Made by a program: the position numbers and the translations under genes. Shown here in pieces: positions 34,046-41,892 of a DNA stretch of 64,000 bases; positions within the stretch are counted from its first letter, which is position 1; each line of letters begins with the position of its first letter. The notes beneath the pieces are model-generated. The model made no database searches and was not told the origin of the DNA. It saw nothing but the letters and a program-made list of their open reading frames with translations. The DNA comes from an uncultured Acetatifactor sp. (GTDB lineage: Bacteria > Bacillota > Clostridia > Lachnospirales > Lachnospiraceae), in the NCBI GenBank assembly GCA_934402375.1, contig CAKRUB010000002.1, positions 62,001-126,000 of the forward strand. Reading direction: 5' to 3'.

Positions 34046-34139
34046 GCGAAGTTCCAAGGCGTGGAAGTGGCACAGGAAGGTAAGAAAGCATTGAAAGTGG
34101 ACTTGTTGGAAAAGATATAGATAAAGGATGGTGAGATAG

Positions 34140-35411
34140 ATGTATTTAAAAAAGATTCATATGGAGAATTATAAGGCAATTGAAAAATTAGATATTGACT
34201 TAAAATCAGGAGTGAATCTGCTTATTGGTGATAATGGAGCAGGAAAAACTTCTGTCCTTGAGGGAATTGCGGTAGCTCTTGGAGGTTTGCTTGTCAATGT
34301 TGCAGGTGTTAGCACTAAGAATATTGTAAAAGATGATGTACGTATGAATATAAAGCCAATGGGAGATTCTTCAACAACGATTGAATACTGTGAACCTGTA
34401 TTGACTGGCTGTACACTTTGCGTAACGGAAGAACAGGATTTTACATGGAACAGAATTAAGGAAGAAGTATCTGCTACCCATACCAAGATTGATGATAAGA
34501 ATGTGTGTGTATGGATGAAGAAACTTACTAATAATTCAGATACTACCCTGCCGTTGATTAGTTTTCAAAGTGCTGCCAGAGCATGGAAAGTAAGAAAAGG
34601 CGATTTTGGAACGGAATTAAAGAAGAAGTTGGATGACAGACGATGTGGGTATATCGGATGTTTGGATTCTTCAATGGATGTAAAATCTATTCAGCAGTGG
34701 TGTCTCAAGCAGGAAGTAGTGCGGTCAAATAAAGGAACAGTGCGAGAATATGAAATGTTTAAGAATATTGTGGCTTCGTTTATGAAGGAAATCAATGAAC
34801 TGACTATGGTCCCGTCAATTTACTATTCTCCGCAGTTTGATGAGTTGGTTTACAAGGAAGATAAGACAGAAATGCCGATTTCAAAGCTGAGTGCTGGTTA
34901 TCAGTCCCTATTGTGGATGATTATGGATTTGGCATATCGTGTATGTATGCTTAATCCGGAATTAGAAAGCAAAGACCAGATTATGGGCATTGTGCTTATA
35001 GATGAAATTGATTTGCATCTTCATCCAAAGTGGCAGTGGAATGTGACTGATGCATTGCGAAAAACATTTGCAAGTGTTCAGTTCATTATTGCAACACATT
35101 CACCAATCGTAATTTCTGCATCAAAAGAGGCAAATCTTATTCTTTTGGACGACACCAGGACAGTAAGCTATTTACCAGATTGTTATGGATACGAAGTAGA
35201 GGATGTATTATGTTACCGTCAGGAGAGTGTATCAAGGCCAAAGAAAGTAAAGACATTGATCGATGAGATAGAGAATGCGATTGATGATATTGACTTTAAT
35301 AAAGCAGATGCCGCATTGGAAAGATTAAAGAGTATGCTGGGCGATGATAATTCAGAGTACAAGAAGATGGTGGGGATGATTTCGGATGCGAAGTTGATAG
35401 AGGAGTGCTGA
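34140..35411 (+). CDS. ptuA: Septu-type defence ATPase (PtuA-like)
   Basis: A 423-residue SMC/OLD-like ABC ATPase of the kind paired with an HNH nuclease in Septu anti-phage systems. Walker A LIGDNGAGKTSVLEGIA near residue 32, signature region LSAGYQSLLWM, Walker B GIVLIDEIDLHLHPKW, and H-loop IIATHSPIVI are present; the domain between is the short helical insertion of PtuA rather than a long coiled coil. The C-terminal 90 residues are helical and acidic. By family knowledge, PtuA forms a complex that holds PtuB and releases its nuclease activity on infection. The HNH gene starts 1 nt after the stop. Codon use is AT-rich compared with the gal or spe genes, which suggests horizontal transfer. 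Confidence 0.82.
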   Translation: MYLKKIHMENYKAIEKLDIDLKSGVNLLIGDNGAGKTSVLEGIAVALGGLLVNVAGVSTKNIVKDDVRMNIKPMGDSSTTIEYCEPVLTGCTLCVTEEQDFTWNRIKEEVSATHTKIDDKNVCVWMKKLTNNSDTTLPLISFQSAARAWKVRKGDFGTELKKKLDDRRCGYIGCLDSSMDVKSIQQWCLKQEVVRSNKGTVREYEMFKNIVASFMKEINELTMVPSIYYSPQFDELVYKEDKTEMPISKLSAGYQSLLWMIMDLAYRVCMLNPELESKDQIMGIVLIDEIDLHLHPKWQWNVTDALRKTFASVQFIIATHSPIVISASKEANLILLDDTRTVSYLPDCYGYEVEDVLCYRQESVSRPKKVKTLIDEIENAIDDIDFNKADAALERLKSMLGDDNSEYKKMVGMISDAKLIEEC

Positions 35412-35412
35412 T

Positions 35413-36156
35413 ATGCTGTATATAGAAAAAGAGGGCTTGCCAAATGATGTAAACAGAAAAATCATAGAGTTGAGTAAAAGCGAAGAATGGAAAAACGTTA
35501 GTGAGGATAATACAACAGCAATCCGTGAAGCTTTCGACAATGATTTTCCGAAGAATGAGGTAAAAGAGATTTTGCTTCATGAACAACATGGAATTTGTGC
35601 TTATTGTATGAGGCGGATCCGCATGGATAATCATTCCAGAGTGGAGCATCTTGTACCATTGAGCGGAAACAAGGAAAAGGCAATTGATTATTACAATATG
35701 CTTGGAGTATGTGATGGTGGTGAGAAAATCACTGGAAATCAAGGACATATTCTTTGTTGCGATGCACATAAAAAGAAGACAGAAATTACGATTAGTCCTT
35801 TCAATAAGGCTCAGATGGATAAGATTGCATACGATTCAGAAGGGAAAATTTATACAAAGCCAAAAGATGAAGATTTGGAAAGAGATATAAATGAAGTTCT
35901 CCTGTTGAATGGAATTCAGAAAAAAGATGGGACAGTAAGAGATACATCTACGGAACTGTTAAAGTGCAGAAAAGATGCCTATGGCAGAGCAAAAAGAATG
36001 ATGGAAACATTGAACTCAAAAGGAAAATGTACATCTGCAACGCTTAAAAAGATAATGGATGAATTATACAACAGAGAAGAAAGAGATGAGTTTGTCGGTG
36101 TTCAACTCTATTATTTCAGAAAGCATTACAATTCGCTGATTCGCAGAGGTATGTAA
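35413..36156 (+). CDS. ptuB: HNH endonuclease (PtuB-like, TIGR02646-type)
   Basis: A 247-residue HNH nuclease, the effector of the Septu pair. The zinc/HNH core is visible: EQHGICAYCMRRIRMDN (Cys-x-x-Cys), HSRVEHLVPLSG (catalytic His region), then LCCDAHKKKTE. The rest is helical. It starts 1 nt after ptuA, so the two are translated together. It should act as a DNase or RNase that halts phage growth when PtuA senses infection; that mechanism is known for the family and is inferred here. The gene is AT-rich like its partner. A retron would also need a reverse transcriptase, and none is present, so this looks like a plain Septu. Confidence 0.82.
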   Translation: MLYIEKEGLPNDVNRKIIELSKSEEWKNVSEDNTTAIREAFDNDFPKNEVKEILLHEQHGICAYCMRRIRMDNHSRVEHLVPLSGNKEKAIDYYNMLGVCDGGEKITGNQGHILCCDAHKKKTEITISPFNKAQMDKIAYDSEGKIYTKPKDEDLERDINEVLLLNGIQKKDGTVRDTSTELLKCRKDAYGRAKRMMETLNSKGKCTSATLKKIMDELYNREERDEFVGVQLYYFRKHYNSLIRRGM

Positions 36157-36191
36157 TGTGATTTAGGGATAATATATACGACTTTTTCTGT

Positions 36192-36416
36192 ATGGTACAT
36201 ACGTTTGACTTTTCAGAACGTAACGACAGGGTAACATTAAAGCTGGAAGTTGGACAAGTGGTATACATTCCAGGTGTTGCTGATATAAGGAGCATCACGG
36301 AGAGTAGTGAGGTAAAGACGACAAAAGCTATGGCGAAAGAAGATAAGATGATAAATGCTGGATTAATAGAAAAAGTTGGTCGAAATAGAGAAACGCATTA
36401 TAAAGTAAAAGAATAA
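36192..36416 (+). pseudogene. Possible winged-helix gene remnant
   Basis: A 74-codon frame with no good ribosome binding site. Its end (AKEDKMINAGLIEKVGRNRE, then THYKVKE) looks like a C-terminal winged helix, as in ATP-binding proteins of the AlbA_2 type; the first half is unrecognised. It follows the Septu pair in an AT-rich stretch and is directly followed by short degenerate repeats. I treat it as the 3' end of a decayed gene. Confidence 0.35.
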
Positions 36417-36422
36417 ATTACC

Positions 36423-36513
36423 AGTCACTTTTTATAACCGACTAACCGGTAAATGACCAGTAAGCGGTTCCTTTTATGGTTAATTGACCAGTGAATGACC
36501 GGTAAGTGATTAC
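36423..36513. repeat. Degenerate short direct repeats
   Basis: Several variants of an 11-13 nt unit, RACCRGTRAnTG: AACCGGTAAATG, GACCAGTAAGC, GACCAGTGAATG, GACCGGTAAGTG. They occur in two clusters separated by about 20 nt. Read in the plus frames they encode short units such as LTGK or VSD separated by stops, which resembles the low-complexity tails of some AlbA_2 proteins. Together with the preceding fragment they look like decayed coding sequence. Confidence 0.45.
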
Positions 36514-36553
36514 TTTGTAGACCTTTACAACAAGTTGAAAGGATTGACATACT

Positions 36554-37222
36554 ATGAGAGAAATCAAGATTAAGACAAAGAGAATGACTTTGCAGCCTAT
36601 GTCCGATGAAGAGACTGAGGCTCTGATGGAGCACATGGAGTCAGAGGAGCTTCGCGCCGCTTACGGTGAAATGCTGGACGGGTGCAGGCGCGATTCGGAG
36701 AACAGAATCTGGTATGCACCGTGGAAAATGACGCTGAAAGACAGTCAGGAATATGTTGGTGATCTCTGCTTCAAAGGTCCGGTCACGAATCATTCCGTGG
36801 AGATCGGGTACGGCGTTCTGTCGGGGCACGAGGGGAACGGCTATGCCACAGAGGCGCTTCAGGCCATGACACAATGGGCATTTGGGCAGAAGGATGTTGT
36901 GTTTGTAGAAGCGGAGACCGAGCCGGATAACAAGGCTTCCCAACGCGTTCTTGAAAAGTGCGGTTTTGTACCGGATGGAACAGGAGTGGAAGGACCGCGC
37001 TTTGTGCTGGAAAGCCCGCTCACTAACTGGACATCGATTTATATGCTCTTTGGTATAAGCATTGGTATGGCAATGGGGCGGTTACAAGATGAAATGCTTT
37101 TTGGTATGACCATCGGCATGGGGCTTGGTGTCAGTCTCGGTGCGCTGCTGAACAGTTCCGAAAAGAAGAAACGCGAAACTCTCCGGCAGCAGCGGAAAGC
37201 TTCAGAAACTCCGCTCAATTAA
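36554..37222 (+). CDS. GNAT acetyltransferase with C-terminal glycine-zipper helices
   Basis: A 222-residue protein. Residues 1-155 are a RimJ/RimL-type GNAT domain (IKTKRMTLQPMSDEETEALM; GYGVLSGHEGNGYATEALQA as acetyl-CoA loop; NKASQRVLEKCGFVPDG). Residues about 160-200 are glycine- and methionine-rich and hydrophobic (MLFGISIGMAMGRL; MLFGMTIGMGLGVSLGALL), resembling a glycine-zipper membrane hairpin, followed by a basic tail. Membrane tethering of a GNAT enzyme in this way is uncommon. AAAGGA precedes the ATG. Its end overlaps the convergent GNAT gene by 4 bp. Confidence 0.85.
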   Translation: MREIKIKTKRMTLQPMSDEETEALMEHMESEELRAAYGEMLDGCRRDSENRIWYAPWKMTLKDSQEYVGDLCFKGPVTNHSVEIGYGVLSGHEGNGYATEALQAMTQWAFGQKDVVFVEAETEPDNKASQRVLEKCGFVPDGTGVEGPRFVLESPLTNWTSIYMLFGISIGMAMGRLQDEMLFGMTIGMGLGVSLGALLNSSEKKKRETLRQQRKASETPLN

Positions 37223-38049
37223 ACCAGCCGCGTAAAGGTTTCCACTCTGCTTTCCTGCGCGTCGAGTCCCTGCAGCAGATGGCGCAGCAGCTGCTCGGAC
37301 GGCTTGGTGACGGCATCCATCAGAACCGGTGTTTCCGGCGGCAGTGCAGCGCCGGCGTTATTCAGACTGAAGTGGAAGAGCGCGGGCATGTATCGGATAC
37401 ATTCCTGCGAAATGTAGGTGTTTATCAGTTCTAATCCGTTATTTTGCCGCGCGATTGCCGTAAAACCGCCCAGAAGATTATCAGAGGTCAGGCAGAAGCC
37501 GCTGAGTTCAGGGTCGATTTCATCGAGGTCAAGGAACAGGAGCCGGTCAGGCTCCTCGTAAACCATCTGGTTATAATTTCTCAATGCCCGACCGGGCAGC
37601 TCGCTCATCGGATAGATATTCTGTATCGGGACATCTGGCAGGGACATTCCGCCGAGCTGTTCCAGAGATGCCCGAAAGCGCGGAATTGTCTGTATGCAGG
37701 TGAAGCCGAGCGCGGACAGAAAGTCTGCCAGTCCGGGAACGGCAGCCGTCTCACAGACAATTTGCAGACGCTTTACTCCCATACGTTTCGCGGAGGCTGA
37801 CACGCCTTCCAACAGAGCACGTCCCGCGCCCTGACGGCGCTTGCTTTCAGCCACAAACAGCGAAAGCACATCGCCGACCTCTGTGTCGAAGGCAACGCTG
37901 ATCGCACCGCAGCCCAAAGCGCCATGGGCTACACCGACGGTCAGAACATTGGGATCGTCCACGGCAGCGGCGGCCTCGGAGGTCAACAGACCGGAAAAAA
38001 GCTCCAGATCCTTTGGCTTGATGAGGAAAAGTTCGTTTGTATTTTCCAT
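37219..38049 (-). CDS. GNAT family N-acetyltransferase
   Basis: A 276-residue protein with an N-terminal GNAT domain (VAHGALGCGAISVAF; LFVAESKRRQGAGRALLEGV as acetyl-CoA loop; GLADFLSALGFTC) and a second, weaker alpha/beta half that may be a degenerate GNAT copy. The substrate is unknown. It begins 3 nt after the stop of the Q-rich protein gene, so the two are one operon reading leftwards. It ends in a 4-bp overlap with the convergent GNAT. Confidence 0.82.
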   Translation of the reverse strand: MENTNELFLIKPKDLELFSGLLTSEAAAAVDDPNVLTVGVAHGALGCGAISVAFDTEVGDVLSLFVAESKRRQGAGRALLEGVSASAKRMGVKRLQIVCETAAVPGLADFLSALGFTCIQTIPRFRASLEQLGGMSLPDVPIQNIYPMSELPGRALRNYNQMVYEEPDRLLFLDLDEIDPELSGFCLTSDNLLGGFTAIARQNNGLELINTYISQECIRYMPALFHFSLNNAGAALPPETPVLMDAVTKPSEQLLRHLLQGLDAQESRVETFTRLV

Positions 38050-38052
38050 CCC

Positions 38053-39057
38053 TTATGCCTCCCCCTGTGCCGGGTGGTATGCTTTCAGGGCGGTCTCGCG
38101 GTTTTGCAGTGCGGCTTGAATGTCCTGATCCATCTCCTGACGGAGAACTGCAAATTCCTCCTCGGTGGTCGGCTGCATTCTCATGCCTATTCCGGAGGTG
38201 TCCAGACCGCTCATCTCGCTGGTATTACCGATCCATGTGCTGAGAACGTTCGCAAGAGAGCGGGTTGCATTCCACAGCTCCCTTGTATCGTCGGGAAGTG
38301 ACTCGAAGTAGTCGGCGTGCAGACTGCTCAGCTGTGTCATGCGCATGAGACGTTCATCCAGCCTCTTCAATTCCGCAAAATGAGCACGGATATAGACGGG
38401 AGAGAACATTTCGCCATTCAGGCTTACGGTGCACATTTGCCGGACAATCCGATCGAGCACGGCGCGCTGTGCCTCCGGCGTTCCATACAAGTAATCCTCC
38501 GCCTGCTTTTGCGCCTCCAGAGCTGTACGCGCGTCCCGTTTTGAGAGAGGGCGACCCTTTTTGTCGCGCTTATAGTCAGGCAGATATGCCAGAGCAACGC
38601 GCTTATTTACCGGCTCGATGGCAGGCTCCTGCGGGTGCGCTTCCATGACCTGTCTGAGCACTGCATTTCGGGCTCCCAGATTAGTTGTATATGTGCCAAA
38701 ATCTTTCTTGAGCTGTGCGGTGTGCTCATCGGCAAAATTGCTGTACCGACGTCCTTCCTTGAGCGCTTTTTCTCTCTGCTTGGCGAGCTTACGGCGCTGC
38801 TTGCGGCTCATGCCTGCCTCCTGAGGGGGCTGCCCGTTCTGGACAGCACCGGCGGGAACTGCGTGTTGTGCCCAGAAAGCGGCTTCCTCGCGCCTGAGCT
38901 TATCCGCCATAGATTCATGCTGCGTCTGCTGCTCCTGCTGTGCCTGCTCTTGGACATGCTGCGTCTGCTGTTCCTGTTGTTGCTGTTCCGTCTGTATTTC
39001 CTGATACACCGGTTCCTGCGGTTTTGTCAATGTCTGATTAATATCTCCGTCTCCCAT
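38053..39057 (-). CDS. Hypothetical protein with glutamine-rich N-terminus
   Basis: A 334-residue protein I do not recognise. Residues 1-50 are low-complexity and rich in Gln and Glu (EIQTEQQQQEQQTQ and similar units). Residues 80-100 are strongly basic (MSRKQRRKLAKQREKALKEG), which suggests binding to nucleic acid or an acidic partner. The rest is helical and soluble (ARTALEAQKQAEDYLYGTPE; AHFAELKRLDERLMRM). No signal peptide or membrane helix is seen. GAGGT precedes the ATG. The 128-nt leader holds two mutually exclusive hairpins. The operon partner is a GNAT enzyme. It resembles poorly described proteins of gut clostridia. Confidence 0.7.
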   Translation of the reverse strand: MGDGDINQTLTKPQEPVYQEIQTEQQQQEQQTQHVQEQAQQEQQTQHESMADKLRREEAAFWAQHAVPAGAVQNGQPPQEAGMSRKQRRKLAKQREKALKEGRRYSNFADEHTAQLKKDFGTYTTNLGARNAVLRQVMEAHPQEPAIEPVNKRVALAYLPDYKRDKKGRPLSKRDARTALEAQKQAEDYLYGTPEAQRAVLDRIVRQMCTVSLNGEMFSPVYIRAHFAELKRLDERLMRMTQLSSLHADYFESLPDDTRELWNATRSLANVLSTWIGNTSEMSGLDTSGIGMRMQPTTEEEFAVLRQEMDQDIQAALQNRETALKAYHPAQGEA

Positions 39058-39220
39058 ATTTTACCTCATTTCTGCGCGCGTTCTTTGCGCATAGCGAGTT
39101 TGTGTCAAGTGCGCGCAGACACAAATCTCGTTGATACCTTCCCTTTCTGAATCGATTTTTATTGCGAAAGATAACCTTAAAATGTAGAATCAGTATACCA
39201 GAAGTGAAGAGAATAGTCAA
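39058..39220 (-). promoter_or_regulatory. Promoter and two-state leader of the Q-rich protein operon
   Basis: On the minus strand TTGACT (39220-39215), a 17-nt spacer and TATACT (39197-39192) form a promoter. In the leader, CGAG plus TTTGTGTC (39130-39118) pairs with GACACAAA plus CTCG (39107-39096). The overlapping TCTGCGCGC (39119-39111) instead pairs with GCGCGCAGA (39079-39071), just before the ribosome binding site. The two stems cannot both form fully. Confidence 0.5.
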
Positions 39221-39238
39221 ACGCCGTTTAAATTTTGA

Positions 39239-39619
39239 TTGACGCGCAGATTTAGTTATGTTATAGTACGGCTGTATGGAAAGTGTGAAAAGAGATGTGT
39301 CTCTTAGAGTCTTCCATGCAAATATTTTTTGGCAACCCCGTTGCCTTATTGATTGAGTTAAAAGCTCAAATTTTATAAGTTGGTTACTATAAACCGGTGC
39401 TGATGCACATCTAACTTGTGAAACGGTCAATAAGAGTAGTAAAAGTAAAATATTTGCTATATAGACTCTAAAAACCACATATCCGATCATATATTTTCCG
39501 ACGGCTGGAAATGCCACAGGAAACGTTGCTCCGACGTGGGCAGTGAAGCCCCGCGCAGATGCGGGAATATATTGAGAAGAGTTTCAAAGCAGGTGATGAT
39601 TTGCATTGCCTGCTTTTTT
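39239..39619 (+). ncRNA. Structured non-coding RNA with own promoter and terminator, upstream of speD
   Basis: Promoter TTGACG (39239), a 17-nt spacer, TATAGT (39262); start predicted near 39273. A hairpin ATGGAA/TTCCAT with inner AAGAGA/TCTCTT comes first (39276-39317). Three nested long-range helices follow: AGAGTC (39306) with GACTCT (39464); GCAAATATTTT (39318) with AAAATATTTGC (39447), 11 bp; CTTATTGA (39345) with TCAATAAG (39427). Inside them are TTGAG/CTCAA and GTGC/GCAC hairpins. The 3' part (39495-39565) is GC-rich, with GGCT/AGCC, CCAC/GTGG and CCCGC/GCGGG pairs. It ends in a terminator GCAGG/CCTGC plus six T bases (39586-39619). The size and complexity recall large clostridial RNAs such as raiA, but I cannot assign a family. 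Confidence 0.65.
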
Positions 39620-39663
39620 GATGTTGTCATGCTTTATAAACCGCAAAACAAAAGGAGAAAGTG

Positions 39664-40422
39664 ATGGGTGACAAAATTTCCCTGTACGGGTTCAACAATC
39701 TGACAAAATCCCTCAGCTTCAACATCTATGATGTGTGCTACGCAAAGTCACAGAGGGAGCAGAAGGACTATATTGCCTACATTGATAAGCAGTATAACTC
39801 CGAGCGACTGACGAAGATTCTGACGAACGTGACGGATATGATCGGCGCAACGGTTCTGAATATCTCCAGTCAGGATTACGAACCGCAGGGAAGCTCCGTG
39901 ACCATCCTGATCGCTGAAAACAGCATGGTTCCCGTGGGAGATACAACGGTGGCTCATCTGGACAAAAGCCATATCACGGTGCATACATACCCCGAATATC
40001 ATCCGGAGACCTGTCTGGCGACCTTCCGCGTGGACATCGATGTGGCGACCTGCGGGGAGATCACGCCGCTGTCCACACTGGACTATCTCATCGGTTCCTT
40101 TGACTCGGACATCATTACCATGGATTACCGCGTCAGGGGCTTCACAAGGGATGTCAGCGGACAGAAGCTGTTTATCGACCATAGGATCACGTCGATTCAG
40201 GATTATATCGATACCGCCACGCTGCGCAAATATGACGCTGTGGACATCAATGTGTATGACGCCAATATTTTCCATACAAAGATGCTGATTAAGGAGATTG
40301 ACCTCCAGAATTACCTTTTTAACAGCGACGTCTACGAGCTGCCACCGAGAACGAGGCTGGAGATCATGGATAACCTCCGCAAGGAGATGATTGAGATTTT
40401 CAGCGGGAGAAATGTCTACTAG
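39664..40422 (+). CDS. speD: S-adenosylmethionine decarboxylase proenzyme
   Basis: Pyruvoyl enzyme that decarboxylates SAM to supply aminopropyl groups for spermidine. The 252-residue protein is of the E. coli type (class 1). Self-cleavage is expected before the serine in [17 protein letters not shown] near residue 110, giving the pyruvoyl alpha chain; the later Cys in [14 protein letters not shown] is conserved. GGAG 6 nt before the ATG at 39664 fits better than the GTG at 39661. speA follows after 9 nt, so it opens the polyamine operon. An RNA gene with its own terminator lies immediately upstream, so speD transcription needs read-through or a promoter in 39620-39650. Confidence 0.93.
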   Translation: MGDKISLYGFNNLTKSLSFNIYDVCYAKSQREQKDYIAYIDKQYNSERLTKILTNVTDMIGATVLNISSQDYEPQGSSVTILIAENSMVPVGDTTVAHLDKSHITVHTYPEYHPETCLATFRVDIDVATCGEITPLSTLDYLIGSFDSDIITMDYRVRGFTRDVSGQKLFIDHRITSIQDYIDTATLRKYDAVDINVYDANIFHTKMLIKEIDLQNYLFNSDVYELPPRTRLEIMDNLRKEMIEIFSGRNVY

Positions 40423-40431
40423 GAGATTGTC

Positions 40432-41892
40432 ATGGGACGTTATAATCAGGAGAGAGCGCCGATTTATGAGGCGCTGGAGGAATTTCGGAAAAACAGAATC
40501 GTGCCCTTTGATGTGCCGGGACATAAGAGAGGACGCGGAAACCCGGAGCTTGTGGAGCTGCTCGGACAGCAGTGCGTCGGCATCGATGTAAATTCCATGA
40601 AGCCGCTGGACAATCTCTGCCATCCCGTGTCGGTCATCCGGGAGGCGGAGGAGATGGCGGCGGAAGCGTTTGGCGCTGCCTATGCCTTCCTGATGGTCGG
40701 GGGAACGACCTCCTCCGTGCAGAGCATGGTGCTGAGCGTCTGCAAAAAGGGCGACAAGATCATCCTTCCGAGAAATGTACACAGAAGCGTTATCAATGCG
40801 CTGGTGCTCAACGGTGCGATACCGATTTACGTCAATCCCGATATGGACAGCAGGCTTGGGATTGCGCTGGGCATGAAGGTGTCGCAGGTCGAGCGCACGA
40901 TATGCGAGAACCCGGATGCGGTAGCAGTTCTTGTGAATAACCCGACCTATTACGGCATCTGCTCCGACCTGAGAAGCATTGTCAGGCTCGCCCATGCAAA
41001 CGGCATGAAGGTGCTGGTGGATGAGGCGCACGGAACCCATTTTTATTTCGGGGAAAATATGCCGGTTTCGGCGATGACGGCGGGAGCGGACATGGCATCC
41101 GTCAGCATGCACAAGTCCGGCGGAAGCCTGACGCAGAGCTCCTTTCTGCTGACAGGGCCGTCGATGAACCCCGGCTATGTGAGACAGATCATTAACCTGA
41201 CGCAGACGACAAGCGCATCCTATCTGCTGCTGGCAAGTCTGGATATTTCAAGACGAAATCTGGCGCTGCGGGGCAGGGAGGAATTTCGGAAGGTGACGGC
41301 GCTGGCGGAATATGCGAGAAATGAGATCAACCGGATCGGCGGCTATTACGCCTATACGGCGGAGCTGATAAACGGCGACAGCATCTTTGATTTTGACAGG
41401 ACAAAGCTGACAATCAACACGCTGGGGATCGGACTGGCCGGGATAGAGGTCTATGACATTCTGCGCGATGAGTACGACATTCAGATGGAGCTGGGTGACA
41501 TTGCGAATGTGCTGGCTTATATCTCCATTGGAGACCGGGAGAGGGAGATCGAGAGACTGATCGGCGCGCTCGTCGAGGTGCGCAGGAAGTACAGCAGGGA
41601 CAACGCCGGTATGTATACGCAGGAATATATCGAGCCAAGGGTGGCAGTTTCGCCGCAGAATGCATTTTATGCGGAAAAGGAATCGCTGCCGCTGTCCGAG
41701 ACAAAGGGACGGATCTGCAGTGAATTTGTCATGTGCTATCCTCCGGGCATTCCGATCCTTGCGCCCGGCGAACAGATTACGGGAGAGATTCTGGAGTACA
41801 TTCTCTACGCGAAGGAGAAGGGCTGCTCCATGACCGGTCCGGAAGACCCCGGGATTGAGAGGTTAAATGTGTTAAAGGAGGTATGGGCTTAA
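40432..41892 (+). CDS. speA: Orn/Lys/Arg decarboxylase, probable biosynthetic arginine decarboxylase
   Basis: A 486-residue PLP-dependent fold-type I decarboxylase of the compact Firmicutes SpeA/YaaO type, without the N-terminal wing domain of inducible E. coli enzymes. The PLP lysine is in SVSMHKSGGSLTQSSFLL; other conserved parts are VPFDVPGHKRGRG, VLVDEAHGTHFYFG and MCYPPGIPILAPGEQI. The family alone cannot separate arginine from lysine or ornithine as substrate, but aguA and aguB downstream need agmatine, so arginine is most likely. Its stop overlaps the speE start (TAATG). Confidence 0.9.
   Translation: MGRYNQERAPIYEALEEFRKNRIVPFDVPGHKRGRGNPELVELLGQQCVGIDVNSMKPLDNLCHPVSVIREAEEMAAEAFGAAYAFLMVGGTTSSVQSMVLSVCKKGDKIILPRNVHRSVINALVLNGAIPIYVNPDMDSRLGIALGMKVSQVERTICENPDAVAVLVNNPTYYGICSDLRSIVRLAHANGMKVLVDEAHGTHFYFGENMPVSAMTAGADMASVSMHKSGGSLTQSSFLLTGPSMNPGYVRQIINLTQTTSASYLLLASLDISRRNLALRGREEFRKVTALAEYARNEINRIGGYYAYTAELINGDSIFDFDRTKLTINTLGIGLAGIEVYDILRDEYDIQMELGDIANVLAYISIGDREREIERLIGALVEVRRKYSRDNAGMYTQEYIEPRVAVSPQNAFYAEKESLPLSETKGRICSEFVMCYPPGIPILAPGEQITGEILEYILYAKEKGCSMTGPEDPGIERLNVLKEVWA

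Noticed and set aside
33707-36156. Retron-associated Septu system
   Set aside because: The ATPase/HNH pair would fit, but no reverse transcriptase and no msr/msd-like inverted repeats are found nearby.
39239-39480. SAM-I riboswitch before speD
   Set aside because: GGCAACC and GGTGCT-like pieces occur, and SAM would be a logical ligand, but the SAM-I core order and pairing are absent, and a terminator separates the RNA from speD.
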